From Streptomyces sp. NBC_01116 (lineage in GTDB: Bacteria > Actinomycetota > Actinomycetes > Streptomycetales > Streptomycetaceae): a stretch of 64,000 nucleotides of DNA. The translations under genes and the position numbers were made by a program. Within the stretch, counting starts at the first letter, position 1, and each line of letters opens with the position of its first letter. Below the pieces are notes generated by a model that was given only the letters and a program-made list of their open reading frames with translations, did no database searches and had not been told where the DNA came from. Of the stretch, positions 43,848 through 53,100 are shown piece after piece. The stretch is taken from positions 7,425,501-7,489,500 of the forward strand of contig NZ_CP108644.1 in the NCBI RefSeq assembly GCF_041435495.1, read 5' to 3'.

Positions 43848-45368
43848 ATGGCACCAGAACCACCCCTGCTCACCATGTCCGGCATCACCAAGCTCTTCCC
43901 GGGCGTCCGCGCCCTGGACGGCGTCGACCTGGAGGTCCAGGCCGGCGAGGTCCACTGCCTCCTCGGCCAGAACGGCGCGGGCAAGTCCACCCTCATCAAG
44001 GTGCTCGCCGGAGCCCACCAGCCCAACGACGGCGAGATCACCTGGCGCGGCGAAACCGTCCAGCTCAAGTCGCCGATCGCCGCCATGCGCCTGGGCATCG
44101 CGACCATCTACCAGGAACTCGACCTGGTCGAGGGCCTGTCGGTCGCCGAGAACGTCTTCCTCGGCCACGAGCCGACCAGCGCCGGCTTCATCGTCCGTAC
44201 GGGGGAGGGCCGTTCCGCCGCGAAGGCGCTCCTGGCCCGCCTCGGACACCCGGAGATCGACCCCGCCCGGCAGGTCGGGGACCTCTCCGCCGCCCAGCAG
44301 CAGATCGTCTCCATGGCGCGGGCCCTCTCCCACGACGTCCGGCTCATCGTGATGGACGAGCCCTCCGCCGCCCTCGACCCCGACGAGGTCGACAACCTCT
44401 TCCGGATCGTCGACGGCCTCACCGCCGACGGGGTGGCCGTCGTCTACATCTCGCACCGGCTGGAGGAGATCCGCCGCATCGGCGACCGGGTCACCGTCAT
44501 CAAGGACGGCAGGACCGTGGCCGTCGGGCTGCCCGCCGCCGACACACCCACCCGCGACATCGTTGCCATGATGACCGGCCGGGACGTCGCCTATGTCTTC
44601 CCGCCGCGCCCCGAGGAGCCGGCCGCCACCACCGAACCCGTGCTCCGGGTCCAAGGGCTCTCCCGCAAGGGCGAGTTCGCGCCCGTCGACCTGGAGCTGC
44701 GGCCCGGCGAGATCGTCGGCCTCGCCGGACTCGTCGGCTCGGGGCGCTCCGAGATCCTGGAGACCATCTACGGGGCCCGCAAGGCGTCCACCGGGACCGT
44801 CACCGTCGCCGGAAGGCAGCTCCGCACCGGCAGCGTCCGCGCCGCCGTCGCCGCGGGCATCGGCCTCGCGCCCGAGGAACGCAAGGCGCAGGCCCTGCTG
44901 ATGACCGAGTCCGTCACCCGTAACGTCTCGGTCTCCTCCCTCTCCCGCTTCGCCCGGATCGGCTGGATCGACCGGGGCGGGGAGCGGAAGGCCGCGCGGA
45001 GCGCCACCCGTGAGCTCCAGATGCGGCCCGACAACCCGGACGCCGCCGTCCGCACTCTCTCCGGCGGCAACCAGCAGAAAGCCGTCCTCGCCCGCTGGCT
45101 GCTGCGCGGCTGCCGGGTCCTGCTGCTGGACGAACCCACCCGTGGCGTCGACGTCGGCGCGCGCGCCGAGCTCTACGCCGTGATCCGCCGGCTGGCCGAC
45201 GAAGGCCTCGCCGTACTGCTCGTCTCCAGCGAAGTGCCCGAAGTCCTCGGCCTCGCCGACCGGGTGCTGGTGCTCCGCGAGGGCCAGGTCGTCCACACGG
45301 CCCCCGCCCAGGAGCTCGACGAGCACCGCGTACTCGACCTCGTGATGGAAGGGAGCCCGACGCCATGA
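43848..45368 (+). CDS. Sugar ABC transporter ATP-binding protein (RbsA/MglA type)
   Basis: 506 residues: two ABC cassettes in one chain, as in ribose, galactose and inositol importers. The first has Walker A GQNGAGKST (40-48), signature region LSAAQQQ and Walker B LIVMDEPSAAL. The second has a degenerate Walker A (GLVGSGRSE), LSGGNQQKAVLARW and VLLLDEPTRGVDVGA. ATG 43848 follows GAGGGG. The stop overlaps the permease ATG. It powers uptake of a pentose, hexose or cyclitol, and the ROK gene just upstream is the likely regulator. Confidence 0.95.
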   Translation: MAPEPPLLTMSGITKLFPGVRALDGVDLEVQAGEVHCLLGQNGAGKSTLIKVLAGAHQPNDGEITWRGETVQLKSPIAAMRLGIATIYQELDLVEGLSVAENVFLGHEPTSAGFIVRTGEGRSAAKALLARLGHPEIDPARQVGDLSAAQQQIVSMARALSHDVRLIVMDEPSAALDPDEVDNLFRIVDGLTADGVAVVYISHRLEEIRRIGDRVTVIKDGRTVAVGLPAADTPTRDIVAMMTGRDVAYVFPPRPEEPAATTEPVLRVQGLSRKGEFAPVDLELRPGEIVGLAGLVGSGRSEILETIYGARKASTGTVTVAGRQLRTGSVRAAVAAGIGLAPEERKAQALLMTESVTRNVSVSSLSRFARIGWIDRGGERKAARSATRELQMRPDNPDAAVRTLSGGNQQKAVLARWLLRGCRVLLLDEPTRGVDVGARAELYAVIRRLADEGLAVLLVSSEVPEVLGLADRVLVLREGQVVHTAPAQELDEHRVLDLVMEGSPTP

Positions 45369-46417
45369 CACAGCCCGCCCCGTCGGCGCAGCACAACGGG
45401 CCGGACAAGGGGACCCTCGCCGGCCCCTCCGACACGCCGCCCCGGAAGTCGGGCGGCGGCATGCCGGCCCTCGGTCTGCGGCTCGACGTCCGGATCCTGT
45501 CCCTGCTCGGCGTCCTCGCCGCCCTGATCCTGGTCGGCGGCATCACCGAACCGGACGCCTTCCTGGACACCGGGAACCTCCAGCTGATCCTGACCCAGGC
45601 GTCCGTCATCGGCGTCGTCACCGTCGGCATGACCTTCGTCATCATCAGCGGCGGCATCGACCTCTCCGTCGGCGCCATGGTCGCCCTCGCCTCGGTGTGG
45701 GCGACGACCCTGGCCACCCAGGAGTACGGCTTCGCGGGCATCGCGTTCACCGCGGTCGTCGTCGGCCTCGCCGCCGGACTCGTGAACGGCGTCCTCATCG
45801 CGTACGGCGGCATGGTCCCGTTCATCGCGACGCTGGCCATGCTCGCCTCGGCCCGCGGTCTCGCCCTCCAGATCACCGACGGCAAGACCCAGATCGTCAC
45901 CGTGGACTCCGTCCTGGACCTCGGCCTGCCCGACTCCTACATCCTGGGCATCCCGCCGCTGGTCATCATGTTCGCCGTGGTCACCGTCGTCGGCTGGCTG
46001 ATCCTGAACCGGACGACCTTCGGCCGCCGCACCGTCGCCGTCGGCGGCAACGCGGAGGCCGCCCGCCTCGCCGGGATCGACGTCCGCCGCCAGCGCCTCT
46101 ACCTCTACCTGCTGTCCGGACTGTGCTGCGGCATCGCCGCCTTCATGCTCATCGTGCTCGCCGGCTCCGGCCAGAACACCAACGGCAACCTGTACGAGCT
46201 CGACGCCATCGCCGCCGCCATCATCGGCGGGACCCTGCTCAGCGGCGGCCGGGGCACCATCGTCGGCTCCGTCCTCGGCGTCCTGATCTTCACCACGATC
46301 ACCAACATCTTCGCTCTCAACAACCTCCAGAGCGACGTCCAGCAGATCGCCAAGGGCGCCATCATCGTCGCCGCCGTCCTCGTCCAGCGCCGCACCATGC
46401 GCGGCAGGGAGACCTGA
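45365..46417 (+). CDS. Sugar ABC transporter permease (RbsC type)
   Basis: 350 residues with an N-terminal low-complexity cytoplasmic stretch and about eight to ten membrane helices. Family marks are VGMTFVIISGGIDLSVGAM, RTTFGRRTVAVGGNAEAARLAGI and GGTLLSGGRGTIVGSVLG. It forms the pore of the importer together with the ATPase gene it overlaps by four bases. The substrate is not determined by the permease sequence. Confidence 0.95.
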   Translation: MTQPAPSAQHNGPDKGTLAGPSDTPPRKSGGGMPALGLRLDVRILSLLGVLAALILVGGITEPDAFLDTGNLQLILTQASVIGVVTVGMTFVIISGGIDLSVGAMVALASVWATTLATQEYGFAGIAFTAVVVGLAAGLVNGVLIAYGGMVPFIATLAMLASARGLALQITDGKTQIVTVDSVLDLGLPDSYILGIPPLVIMFAVVTVVGWLILNRTTFGRRTVAVGGNAEAARLAGIDVRRQRLYLYLLSGLCCGIAAFMLIVLAGSGQNTNGNLYELDAIAAAIIGGTLLSGGRGTIVGSVLGVLIFTTITNIFALNNLQSDVQQIAKGAIIVAAVLVQRRTMRGRET

Positions 46418-46506
46418 GCGGCCCCGGCCACCCCGGACACCCCGCCCCTGAACACCTCCCGCACCCGCACCTCGTACGCACCCACCGGATGAAGGGTCAG
46501 ACCGTC

Positions 46507-47541
46507 ATGCCAGAAACCAGCCGCAGAGGGCTGCTGTTCGGAACCGCCGCCGTCTCCGCGGGCGCGCTCCTCACCGCCTGTACCAGCAACGAGCCCAAGA
46601 AGACCGAGTCGGCGGCCAACAGCGCCCCCGCCGACGACAAGCCCGGCAAGGCCGTCACCATCGGCTTCGCCGGACCGCAGGCCGACCACGGCTGGCTCAA
46701 CGCGATCAACGTCAACGCCAAGTCCCGGGCGGAGACGTACTCCGACGTCACCCTGGAGATCACCGAGGGCTCCAACGACACGGCCGCCCAGATCGGCCAG
46801 GTCAAGACCCTCATCAACAAGAAGGTCGACGTCCTCGTCGTCCTCCCCGCCGACGGTAAGGCCCTCACCCAGGTCGGCCTGGAGGCCATGAGGGCGGGTA
46901 TCCCCGTCGTCAACCTGGACCGCATCTTCGCCTCCCCGCAGGCGTACCGCTGCTGGGTCGGCGGCGACAACTACGGCATGGGTCTCAACGCCGGGCACTA
47001 CATCGGCGAGCAGCTCAAGGACAAGGCGAACGCCAAGGTCGTCGAGCTCGCGGGGATCGACAACCTGGAGCTGACCAAGCAGCGCAGCCAGGGCTTCGCC
47101 GACGCCCTCAAGAACTACTCCAACATCAAGCTGGTGGCCCGTCAGGCGGCCGACTTCACCGTCGAGTCCGGCCAGGCCAAGATGGCGCAACTCCTCCAGG
47201 CGCAGAAGCAGTTCGACGCCCTCTGGAACCACGACGACGACCAGGGCGTCGGCGCGCTCCGCGCCATCGAGCAGGCGGGCCGCGACGAGTTCATCATGGT
47301 CGGCGGCGCCGGAGCCAAGTCCGCGATGGACGCCATCAAGGCCGGCGACTCGGTGATCAAGGCGACCGTCCTCTACCCGCCGACGATGGCCGCGTCCGCG
47401 ATCGACCTGGCCCGGGCGCTGGGCCAGGGCAAGGGTGTCGGCGGCCTCTCCGAGATGGAGATCCCGACCTCCCTGACCCTGTACTCCGCGGTCGTGACGA
47501 AGGACAACATCGACCAGTACCTGCCGACGGGCTTCAACTGA
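46507..47541 (+). CDS. Sugar-binding lipoprotein of the ABC importer
   Basis: 344 residues from ATG 46507 (AAGGG upstream; ATG 46489 lacks a site). The signal has a twin-arginine pattern (TSRRGLLFG) and a lipobox LLTAC with C25 as the lipidated residue, so it is probably a Tat-exported lipoprotein. The mature part is a type I periplasmic-binding fold of the ribose/inositol group: TIGFAGPQADHGWLN, VDVLVVLPADGKALTQVG, VVNLDRIF and WNHDDDQGVGALRAI. It captures substrate for the two preceding genes. Confidence 0.93.
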   Translation: MPETSRRGLLFGTAAVSAGALLTACTSNEPKKTESAANSAPADDKPGKAVTIGFAGPQADHGWLNAINVNAKSRAETYSDVTLEITEGSNDTAAQIGQVKTLINKKVDVLVVLPADGKALTQVGLEAMRAGIPVVNLDRIFASPQAYRCWVGGDNYGMGLNAGHYIGEQLKDKANAKVVELAGIDNLELTKQRSQGFADALKNYSNIKLVARQAADFTVESGQAKMAQLLQAQKQFDALWNHDDDQGVGALRAIEQAGRDEFIMVGGAGAKSAMDAIKAGDSVIKATVLYPPTMAASAIDLARALGQGKGVGGLSEMEIPTSLTLYSAVVTKDNIDQYLPTGFN

Positions 47542-47549
47542 CCGGGACT

Positions 47550-47578
47550 CCGGGGGGTGCTCGGAGCGCATCCCCCGG
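47550..47578 (+). terminator. Hairpin between binding-protein and oxidoreductase genes
   Basis: CCGGGGGGTGC (47550-47560) pairs with GCATCCCCCGG (47568-47578), ten Watson-Crick pairs and one G-U, with a 7-base loop. It starts eight bases after the stop. Since the next gene is only 71 bases on, it may attenuate rather than end transcription, or stabilise the importer mRNA. Confidence 0.6.
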
Positions 47579-47612
47579 CCCGTTACCGCACATCGACGAG
47601 GAGGAAGTCCGC

Positions 47613-48845
47613 ATGGCCCGTAGTCAAGAGACGGAAACGCACGGCCCGGCACCGTCGCCGCAGGAGGCGCAGGGAACGCTCGGGGTCGGCATGGTCGGGT
47701 ACGCGTTCATGGGCGCCGCCCACTCGCAGGGCTGGCGCACCGCGGGACACGTCTTCGACCTGCCCCTGCGGCCCGCTCTCGCCGCGATCTGCGGGCGCGA
47801 CCGTGCGGCGGTCGACGCCGCGGCGGCCCGGCACGGCTGGGCCGCCGCGGAGACCGACTGGCGGGCGCTGATCGCCCGGGACGACGTCCAGCTGATCGAC
47901 ATCTGCACCCCCGGCGACAGCCATGCGGAGATCGCCATCGCCGCCCTGGAGGCGGGCAAGCACGTCCTGTGCGAGAAGCCGCTCGCCAACACCGTCGCCG
48001 AGGCGGAGGCGATGGTCCGCGCCGCCGAGGCGGCCGCCGCCCGCGGGCAGGTGGCGATCGTGGGCTTCAACTACCGCAAGGTGCCCGCGATCTCCTACGC
48101 CCGGCAGCTCATCGCGGAGGGCCGGCTCGGCCGGCTGCGCCACGTGCGGGCCACCTACCTCCAGGACTGGCTGGTGGACCCGGCCTCCCCGCTCACCTGG
48201 CGGCTCAAGCGCGAGCACGCCGGGTCCGGCGCGCTCGGGGACCTCGGCGCCCACATCGTCGACCTCGCCCAGTACCTTGCGGGCGAACTGCTCACCGGAG
48301 TGTCGGCGGTGGCCGAGACCTTCGTACGCGAGAGGCCCCTGCTCGCCGGGGCGTCGGCCGGGCTCTCCGGCAGCGCCGACACGGTGGAGCGGGGCGAGGT
48401 GACCGTCGACGACGCGGCGATCTTCACCGGCCGCCTCGCCTCCGGCGCACTGGCCTCCTTCGAGGCGACCCGGATGGCCGCCGGGCGCAAGAACGCCCTG
48501 CGCCTGGAGATCAACGGGGAGCTGGGCTCCCTCGCCTTCGACCTGGAACGCCTCAACGAGCTGTCCTTCCACGACCACACCGAACCCGCGGCCACCGCGG
48601 GCTTCCGCCGCATCCTCGTCACCGAACCCGAGCACCCCTACCTGGAGGCCTGGTGGCCGCCGGGCCACGGCCTCGGCTACGAACACACCTTCGTCCACCA
48701 GGCCCGCGACGTGGTCCACACGATCGCCGACGGCACCGCACCCGTACCGTCGTTCGCGGACGGGCTCCAGGTGCAGCGGGTGCTCGCCGCCGTGGAGGAG
48801 AGCGCCGCCAAGAACTCCGTGCACACCCCGGTCCCGTCCTCGTAA
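47613..48845 (+). CDS. Gfo/Idh/MocA family oxidoreductase
   Basis: 410 residues; GGAGGA precedes the ATG. The N-terminal Rossmann fold (GVGMVGYAFMGAAHSQGW) is followed by ICTPGDSHAEIAIAAL and the catalytic lysine motif HVLCEKPLA, then the C-terminal alpha/beta domain with GDLGAHIVDLAQYL. Members oxidise sugars or inositols with NAD(P). After a ribose/inositol-type importer and before a TIM-barrel isomerase, it likely oxidises the imported compound, as inositol dehydrogenases do, but other sugars are possible. Confidence 0.93.
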   Translation: MARSQETETHGPAPSPQEAQGTLGVGMVGYAFMGAAHSQGWRTAGHVFDLPLRPALAAICGRDRAAVDAAAARHGWAAAETDWRALIARDDVQLIDICTPGDSHAEIAIAALEAGKHVLCEKPLANTVAEAEAMVRAAEAAAARGQVAIVGFNYRKVPAISYARQLIAEGRLGRLRHVRATYLQDWLVDPASPLTWRLKREHAGSGALGDLGAHIVDLAQYLAGELLTGVSAVAETFVRERPLLAGASAGLSGSADTVERGEVTVDDAAIFTGRLASGALASFEATRMAAGRKNALRLEINGELGSLAFDLERLNELSFHDHTEPAATAGFRRILVTEPEHPYLEAWWPPGHGLGYEHTFVHQARDVVHTIADGTAPVPSFADGLQVQRVLAAVEESAAKNSVHTPVPSS

Positions 48846-48863
48846 CCCAGGAGGTAGCCGCCC

Positions 48864-49868
48864 ATGCCCCGCCCCTTCACCCTGTTCACCGGCCAGTGGG
48901 CCGACCTCCCGCTGGAGGAGGTCTGCAAGCACGCCCGGGACTTCGGCTACGACGGTCTCGAACTCGCCTGCTGGGGAGACCACTTCGAGGTCGACAAGGC
49001 GCTGTCCGACCCCGGATACCTGGACAGCAGGCACCAGCTGCTCGACAGGTACGGGCTGAAGTGCTTCGCGATCTCCAACCACCTGGTCGGCCAGGGCGTC
49101 TGCGACCACCCGATCGACGAACGCCACCAGGGCATCCTGCCCGGCCGCATCTGGGGCGACGGCGAGCCCGAAGGCGTACGGCAGCGGGCCGCCGCCGAGA
49201 TCGCGGACACCGCCCGGGCGGCCGCCGCCTTCGGGGTGGACACGGTCATCGGGTTCACCGGCTCCTCGATCTGGCACCTCGTCGCGATGTTCCCGCCCGT
49301 CCCGCCGCACATGATCGAGCGGGGTTACGAGGACTTCGCCGAGCGCTGGAACCCGATCCTGGACGTCTTCGACGCCGAGGGGGTCCGCTTCGCCCACGAG
49401 GTGCACCCGAGCGAGATCGCGTACGACTACTGGACCACCAAGCGCGCGCTCGAAGCGGTGGACCACCGGCCCGCGTTCGGGCTGAACTTCGACCCGAGCC
49501 ACTTCGTCTGGCAGGACCTGGACCCGGTGGGCTTCCTCTACGACTTCCGCGACCGGATCTACCACGTGGACTGCAAGGAGGCCCGCAAGCGCCTCGACGG
49601 CCGCAACGGCCGCCTCGGCTCGCACCTGCCGTGGGGCGATCCCCGGCGCGGCTGGGACTTCGTCTCCGCCGGTCACGGTGACGTGCCCTGGGAGGACGTC
49701 TTCCGGATGCTCCGGTCCATCGGCTACGAGGGCCCGGTCTCGGTCGAGTGGGAGGACGCCGGCATGGACCGGCTGACCGGCGCCCCGGAAGCGCTCGCCA
49801 GCCTCAAGAGGTTCGACTTCGACCCGCCGTCGGCCTCCTTCGACGCGGCCTTCGGCGGCGGCGAGTAG
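48864..49868 (+). CDS. Sugar phosphate isomerase/epimerase (xylose isomerase-like TIM barrel)
   Basis: 334 residues; AGGAGG precedes the ATG, 18 bases after the oxidoreductase stop. The AP-endonuclease-2/TIM barrel is recognisable: FGYDGLELACWGDHFE, FAHEVHPSEIAYD (metal Glu), FGLNFDPSHFVW (Asp and His), YHVDCKEARK and GPVSVEWEDAG (Glu). In inositol catabolism such proteins act as dehydratase or isomerase after inositol dehydrogenase. The gene closes the importer operon at a strong terminator. Confidence 0.92.
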   Translation: MPRPFTLFTGQWADLPLEEVCKHARDFGYDGLELACWGDHFEVDKALSDPGYLDSRHQLLDRYGLKCFAISNHLVGQGVCDHPIDERHQGILPGRIWGDGEPEGVRQRAAAEIADTARAAAAFGVDTVIGFTGSSIWHLVAMFPPVPPHMIERGYEDFAERWNPILDVFDAEGVRFAHEVHPSEIAYDYWTTKRALEAVDHRPAFGLNFDPSHFVWQDLDPVGFLYDFRDRIYHVDCKEARKRLDGRNGRLGSHLPWGDPRRGWDFVSAGHGDVPWEDVFRMLRSIGYEGPVSVEWEDAGMDRLTGAPEALASLKRFDFDPPSASFDAAFGGGE

Positions 49869-49879
49869 CGCGGACGTCC

Positions 49880-49927
49880 CAGCCCCGGGGGCATGATCCG
49901 GTCCACGGCTCCCCGCCCCCGGGGCTG
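49880..49927 (+). terminator. Strong terminator after the importer/oxidoreductase operon
   Basis: A perfect 13-base inverted repeat: CAGCCCCGGGGGC (49880-49892) and GCCCCCGGGGCTG (49915-49927), beginning 12 bases after the stop. Confidence 0.8.
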
Positions 49928-50030
49928 CCTCGCGCTGCCCGGAGACTCCTTTGTCCTGGCGGAAGCAGAAGTTCGACCTACCTGTCGCACAAGGGCTTTC
50001 CGTCGAGGACGAACAGGTCTACCGTCCATT

Positions 50031-50042
50031 TCGTGTACACGA
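50031..50042. promoter_or_regulatory. Operator-like palindrome TCGTGTACACGA
   Basis: A perfect 12-base palindrome 116 bases upstream of the multidomain sugar-dehydrogenase gene, next to a possible -10 (TACCGT near 50020). The binding protein is unknown. Confidence 0.5.
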
Positions 50043-50050
50043 CATGACTC

Positions 50051-50084
50051 GCGTCACCGGGGTCGCTCCCGTCCCCGGTGACGC
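50051..50084 (+). promoter_or_regulatory. Leader hairpin upstream of the multidomain protein
   Basis: GCGTCACCGGGG (50051-50062) and CCCCGGTGACGC (50073-50084) form a perfect 12-base stem with a 10-base loop, 73 bases before the start codon. As a leader element it could attenuate transcription or stabilise the mRNA. Confidence 0.55.
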
Positions 50085-50157
50085 ATGCGCGGCAGTCCCC
50101 GCGCGGCACGGCACGGCTACACCCGCCCGTACAACCGGCACTCTCCGGAGGACCTAC

Positions 50158-53100
50158 GTGCACAGAACCAGAAAGCGGCTCCTGGCCCGGACCCGCGTCC
50201 GTAAAACGCTCGCGCTGTTCACCGGCGGCCTGCTCGCCGCCGCCACCCTGACCCTCGGCTCCGCCCCCGGAGCCACCGCCCACCCGGGCCACCCCGGGCA
50301 CGACGAGCCCGTGGCGGAGGACTTCCAGCAGGTCACCCTGGCCAAGGGCGCCGAGGAGACCGGCGAGCCCATGTCGCTCGCCGTCCTCCCGGACCGCAGC
50401 GTGTTGCACACCTCGCGCAGCGGCGAGCTGCGGATCACCGACAGCGCCGGCAACACCCGGGTCTCCGGCACCCTCCCCGTGTACACGCACGACGAGGAAG
50501 GCCTCCAGGGCGTCGGCGTCGACCCCGACTTCGCCGAGAACCGGGCGATCTACCTCTTCTACGCACCGCCGATGGACACCCCCGCGGGCGACGCCCCGGA
50601 GACCGGCACCGCCGCCGACTTCGCGAAGTTCGACGGCGTCAACCGGCTCTCCCGGTTCGTCCTCAACGAGGACGGCACCCTCGACACCGCCAGCGAGAAG
50701 AAGGTCCTGGACGTCCCCACCTCGCGCGGCATCTGCTGCCACGTCGGCGGCGACATCGACTTCGACGCCGAGGGCAACCTCTACCTCTCGACCGGCGACG
50801 ACACCAACCCCTTCGCCTCCGACGGCTTCACCCCGATCGACGAACGCCCCGACCGCAACCCGGCGTTCGACGCCCGCCGCACCTCGGGCAGCACCAACGA
50901 CCTGCGCGGCAAGATCCTGCGCATCAAGGTCGCCGAGGACGGCTCGTACACGGTCCCGGACGGGAACCTCTTCGCGCCCGGGACGGACAGGACGCGGCCC
51001 GAGATCTACGCGATGGGCTTCCGCAACCCCTTCCGCTTCTCCGTCGACCAGGCCACCGGCACCGTGTACGTCGGCGACTACGGCCCCGACGCCGGAGCGG
51101 CCGACCCCAAGCGCGGACCGTCAGGCAAGGTCGAGTTCGCCAAGGTGACGAAGGCCGCCAACTTCGGCTGGCCCTTCTGCGTCGGCGACAACGAGCCGTA
51201 CATCGACTACGACTTCGGCACCAAGGCATCGGGCGCCGCCTTCGACTGCGCCGCCCCGAAGAACGAGTCGCCGCACAACACCGGGCTCGTCGACCTGCCG
51301 CCGGCCGAGGCCGCGTGGATCCCGTACGACGGCGGCTCCGTGCCCGAGTTCGGCTCCGGCTCCGAGTCCCCGATGGGCGGGCCCGTCTACCGCTTCGACG
51401 CGGACCTGGACTCCCCGGTGAAGTTCCCCGAGGCATACGACGGCGACTTCTTCGCCGGTGAGTTCGGCCGCCAGTGGATCAAGCGCATCGAGCAGGACGC
51501 CGACGGCAAGGTCCAGTCCATCAACGACGTGCCGTGGTCCGGCACGCAGATCATGGACATGGCCTTCGGCCCGGACGGCGCCCTGTACGTCCTCGACTAC
51601 GGCCTCGCCTGGTTCGGCGGCGACGAGAACTCCGCGCTCTACCGCATCGAGAACGCCACCGGAGGCCGCTCGCCCATCGCCGAGGCCGCGGCCCACAAGA
51701 CCTCGGGCACCGCACCCCTGAAGGTGAGGTTCTCCTCGGCCGGCACGGCCGACGGCGACGACGACCCGCTGACCTACGCCTGGGACTTCGGGGACGGCGG
51801 CACGTCCACCGCCGCCAACCCGACGTACACGTACAAGAAGAACGGCACCTACACCGCCACCCTCACCGCCGAGGACCCCACCGGCCGCACCGGCTCCGCC
51901 AGCGTCCACGTGACCGTCGGCAACACCGCCCCGACCGTGGAACTGGTGCTCCCCGAGGACGGGCAGCTCTTCGAGTTCGGTGACTCCGTGCCGTTCAAGG
52001 TGAACGTCGGCGACCCGGAGGACGGGACCATCGACTGCACCAAGGTCGAGGTCAAGTTCACCCTGGGCCACGACAGCCACGGCCACGACATCACCACCGA
52101 ACACGGCTGTGAAGGCACCATCAAGACCGCCATGGAAGGCGGACACGACCCCAACGCCAACATCTACGGCGGCATCTCGGCCTCCTACACCGACAACGGC
52201 GGCGGCGGCCAGGCCAAGCTCACCGGCAAGGACACCTCCCGGCTCCAGCCCAAGCACCGCCAGGCCGAGCACTTCGACGCCTCCTCCGGCGTCACCACCC
52301 CGAACAAGTCCAGCGCGCACGGCGGCAAGACCGTCGGCGACATCCACAACGACGACTGGATCTCGTTCAAGACGTACGTCCTGGGCTCCACCACCAAGCT
52401 CACCGCCCGCGTCTCGTCGGCCGGCTCCGGCGGCTTCCTCGAAGTGCGCGCCGGATCGCCCACCGGCAAGATCCTCGGCTCGGGACCCGTGCCCGTGACC
52501 GGCAGCTGGGACACCTTCCAGGACATCGACATCCCGCTGCGCGGTGTGCCCAAGAAGCAGACCGAACTCTTCCTCGTCTTCAAGGGCGGCGACGGAGCGC
52601 TCTACGACGTCGACGACTTCGAACTGTCCAACACCCCGGTCGACAGGACCGCCAAGCGCGTCCTGGTCTTCTCCAAGACCGCCGGCTTCCGCCACGACTC
52701 GATCCCCACGGGCATCGCGGCGCTGAAGGAGATCGGCAAGGACACCAACATCACGGTCGACTCCACCGAGTCCGCCGCCCAGTTCACCACCAGCAACCTG
52801 GCCCGCTACGACGCCGTCGCGTTCCTCTCCACCACCGGTGACGTCCTCAACGCCGAACAGCAGAAGGCGTTCGAGAACTACGTCGCCACCGGCGGCGGCT
52901 ACGTCGGCATCCACGCCGCCGCCGACACCGAGTACGACTGGGAGTTCTACGGCGGCCTCGTCGGCGCCTACTTCGACTCCCACCCGCAGATCCAGCCCGC
53001 CACCGTCCGAGTGGAGGACCACGACCACCCCGCCACCGCCCACCTGGACGAGGAGTGGCAGCGCACCGACGAGTGGTACAACTACGGCACCAACCCCCGG

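Noticed and set aside
49951..50157. Upstream extension of the multidomain secreted protein
   Set aside because: It would put non-family residues before the signal peptide and run through the operator and hairpin; CCGGAGGA precedes GTG 50158.
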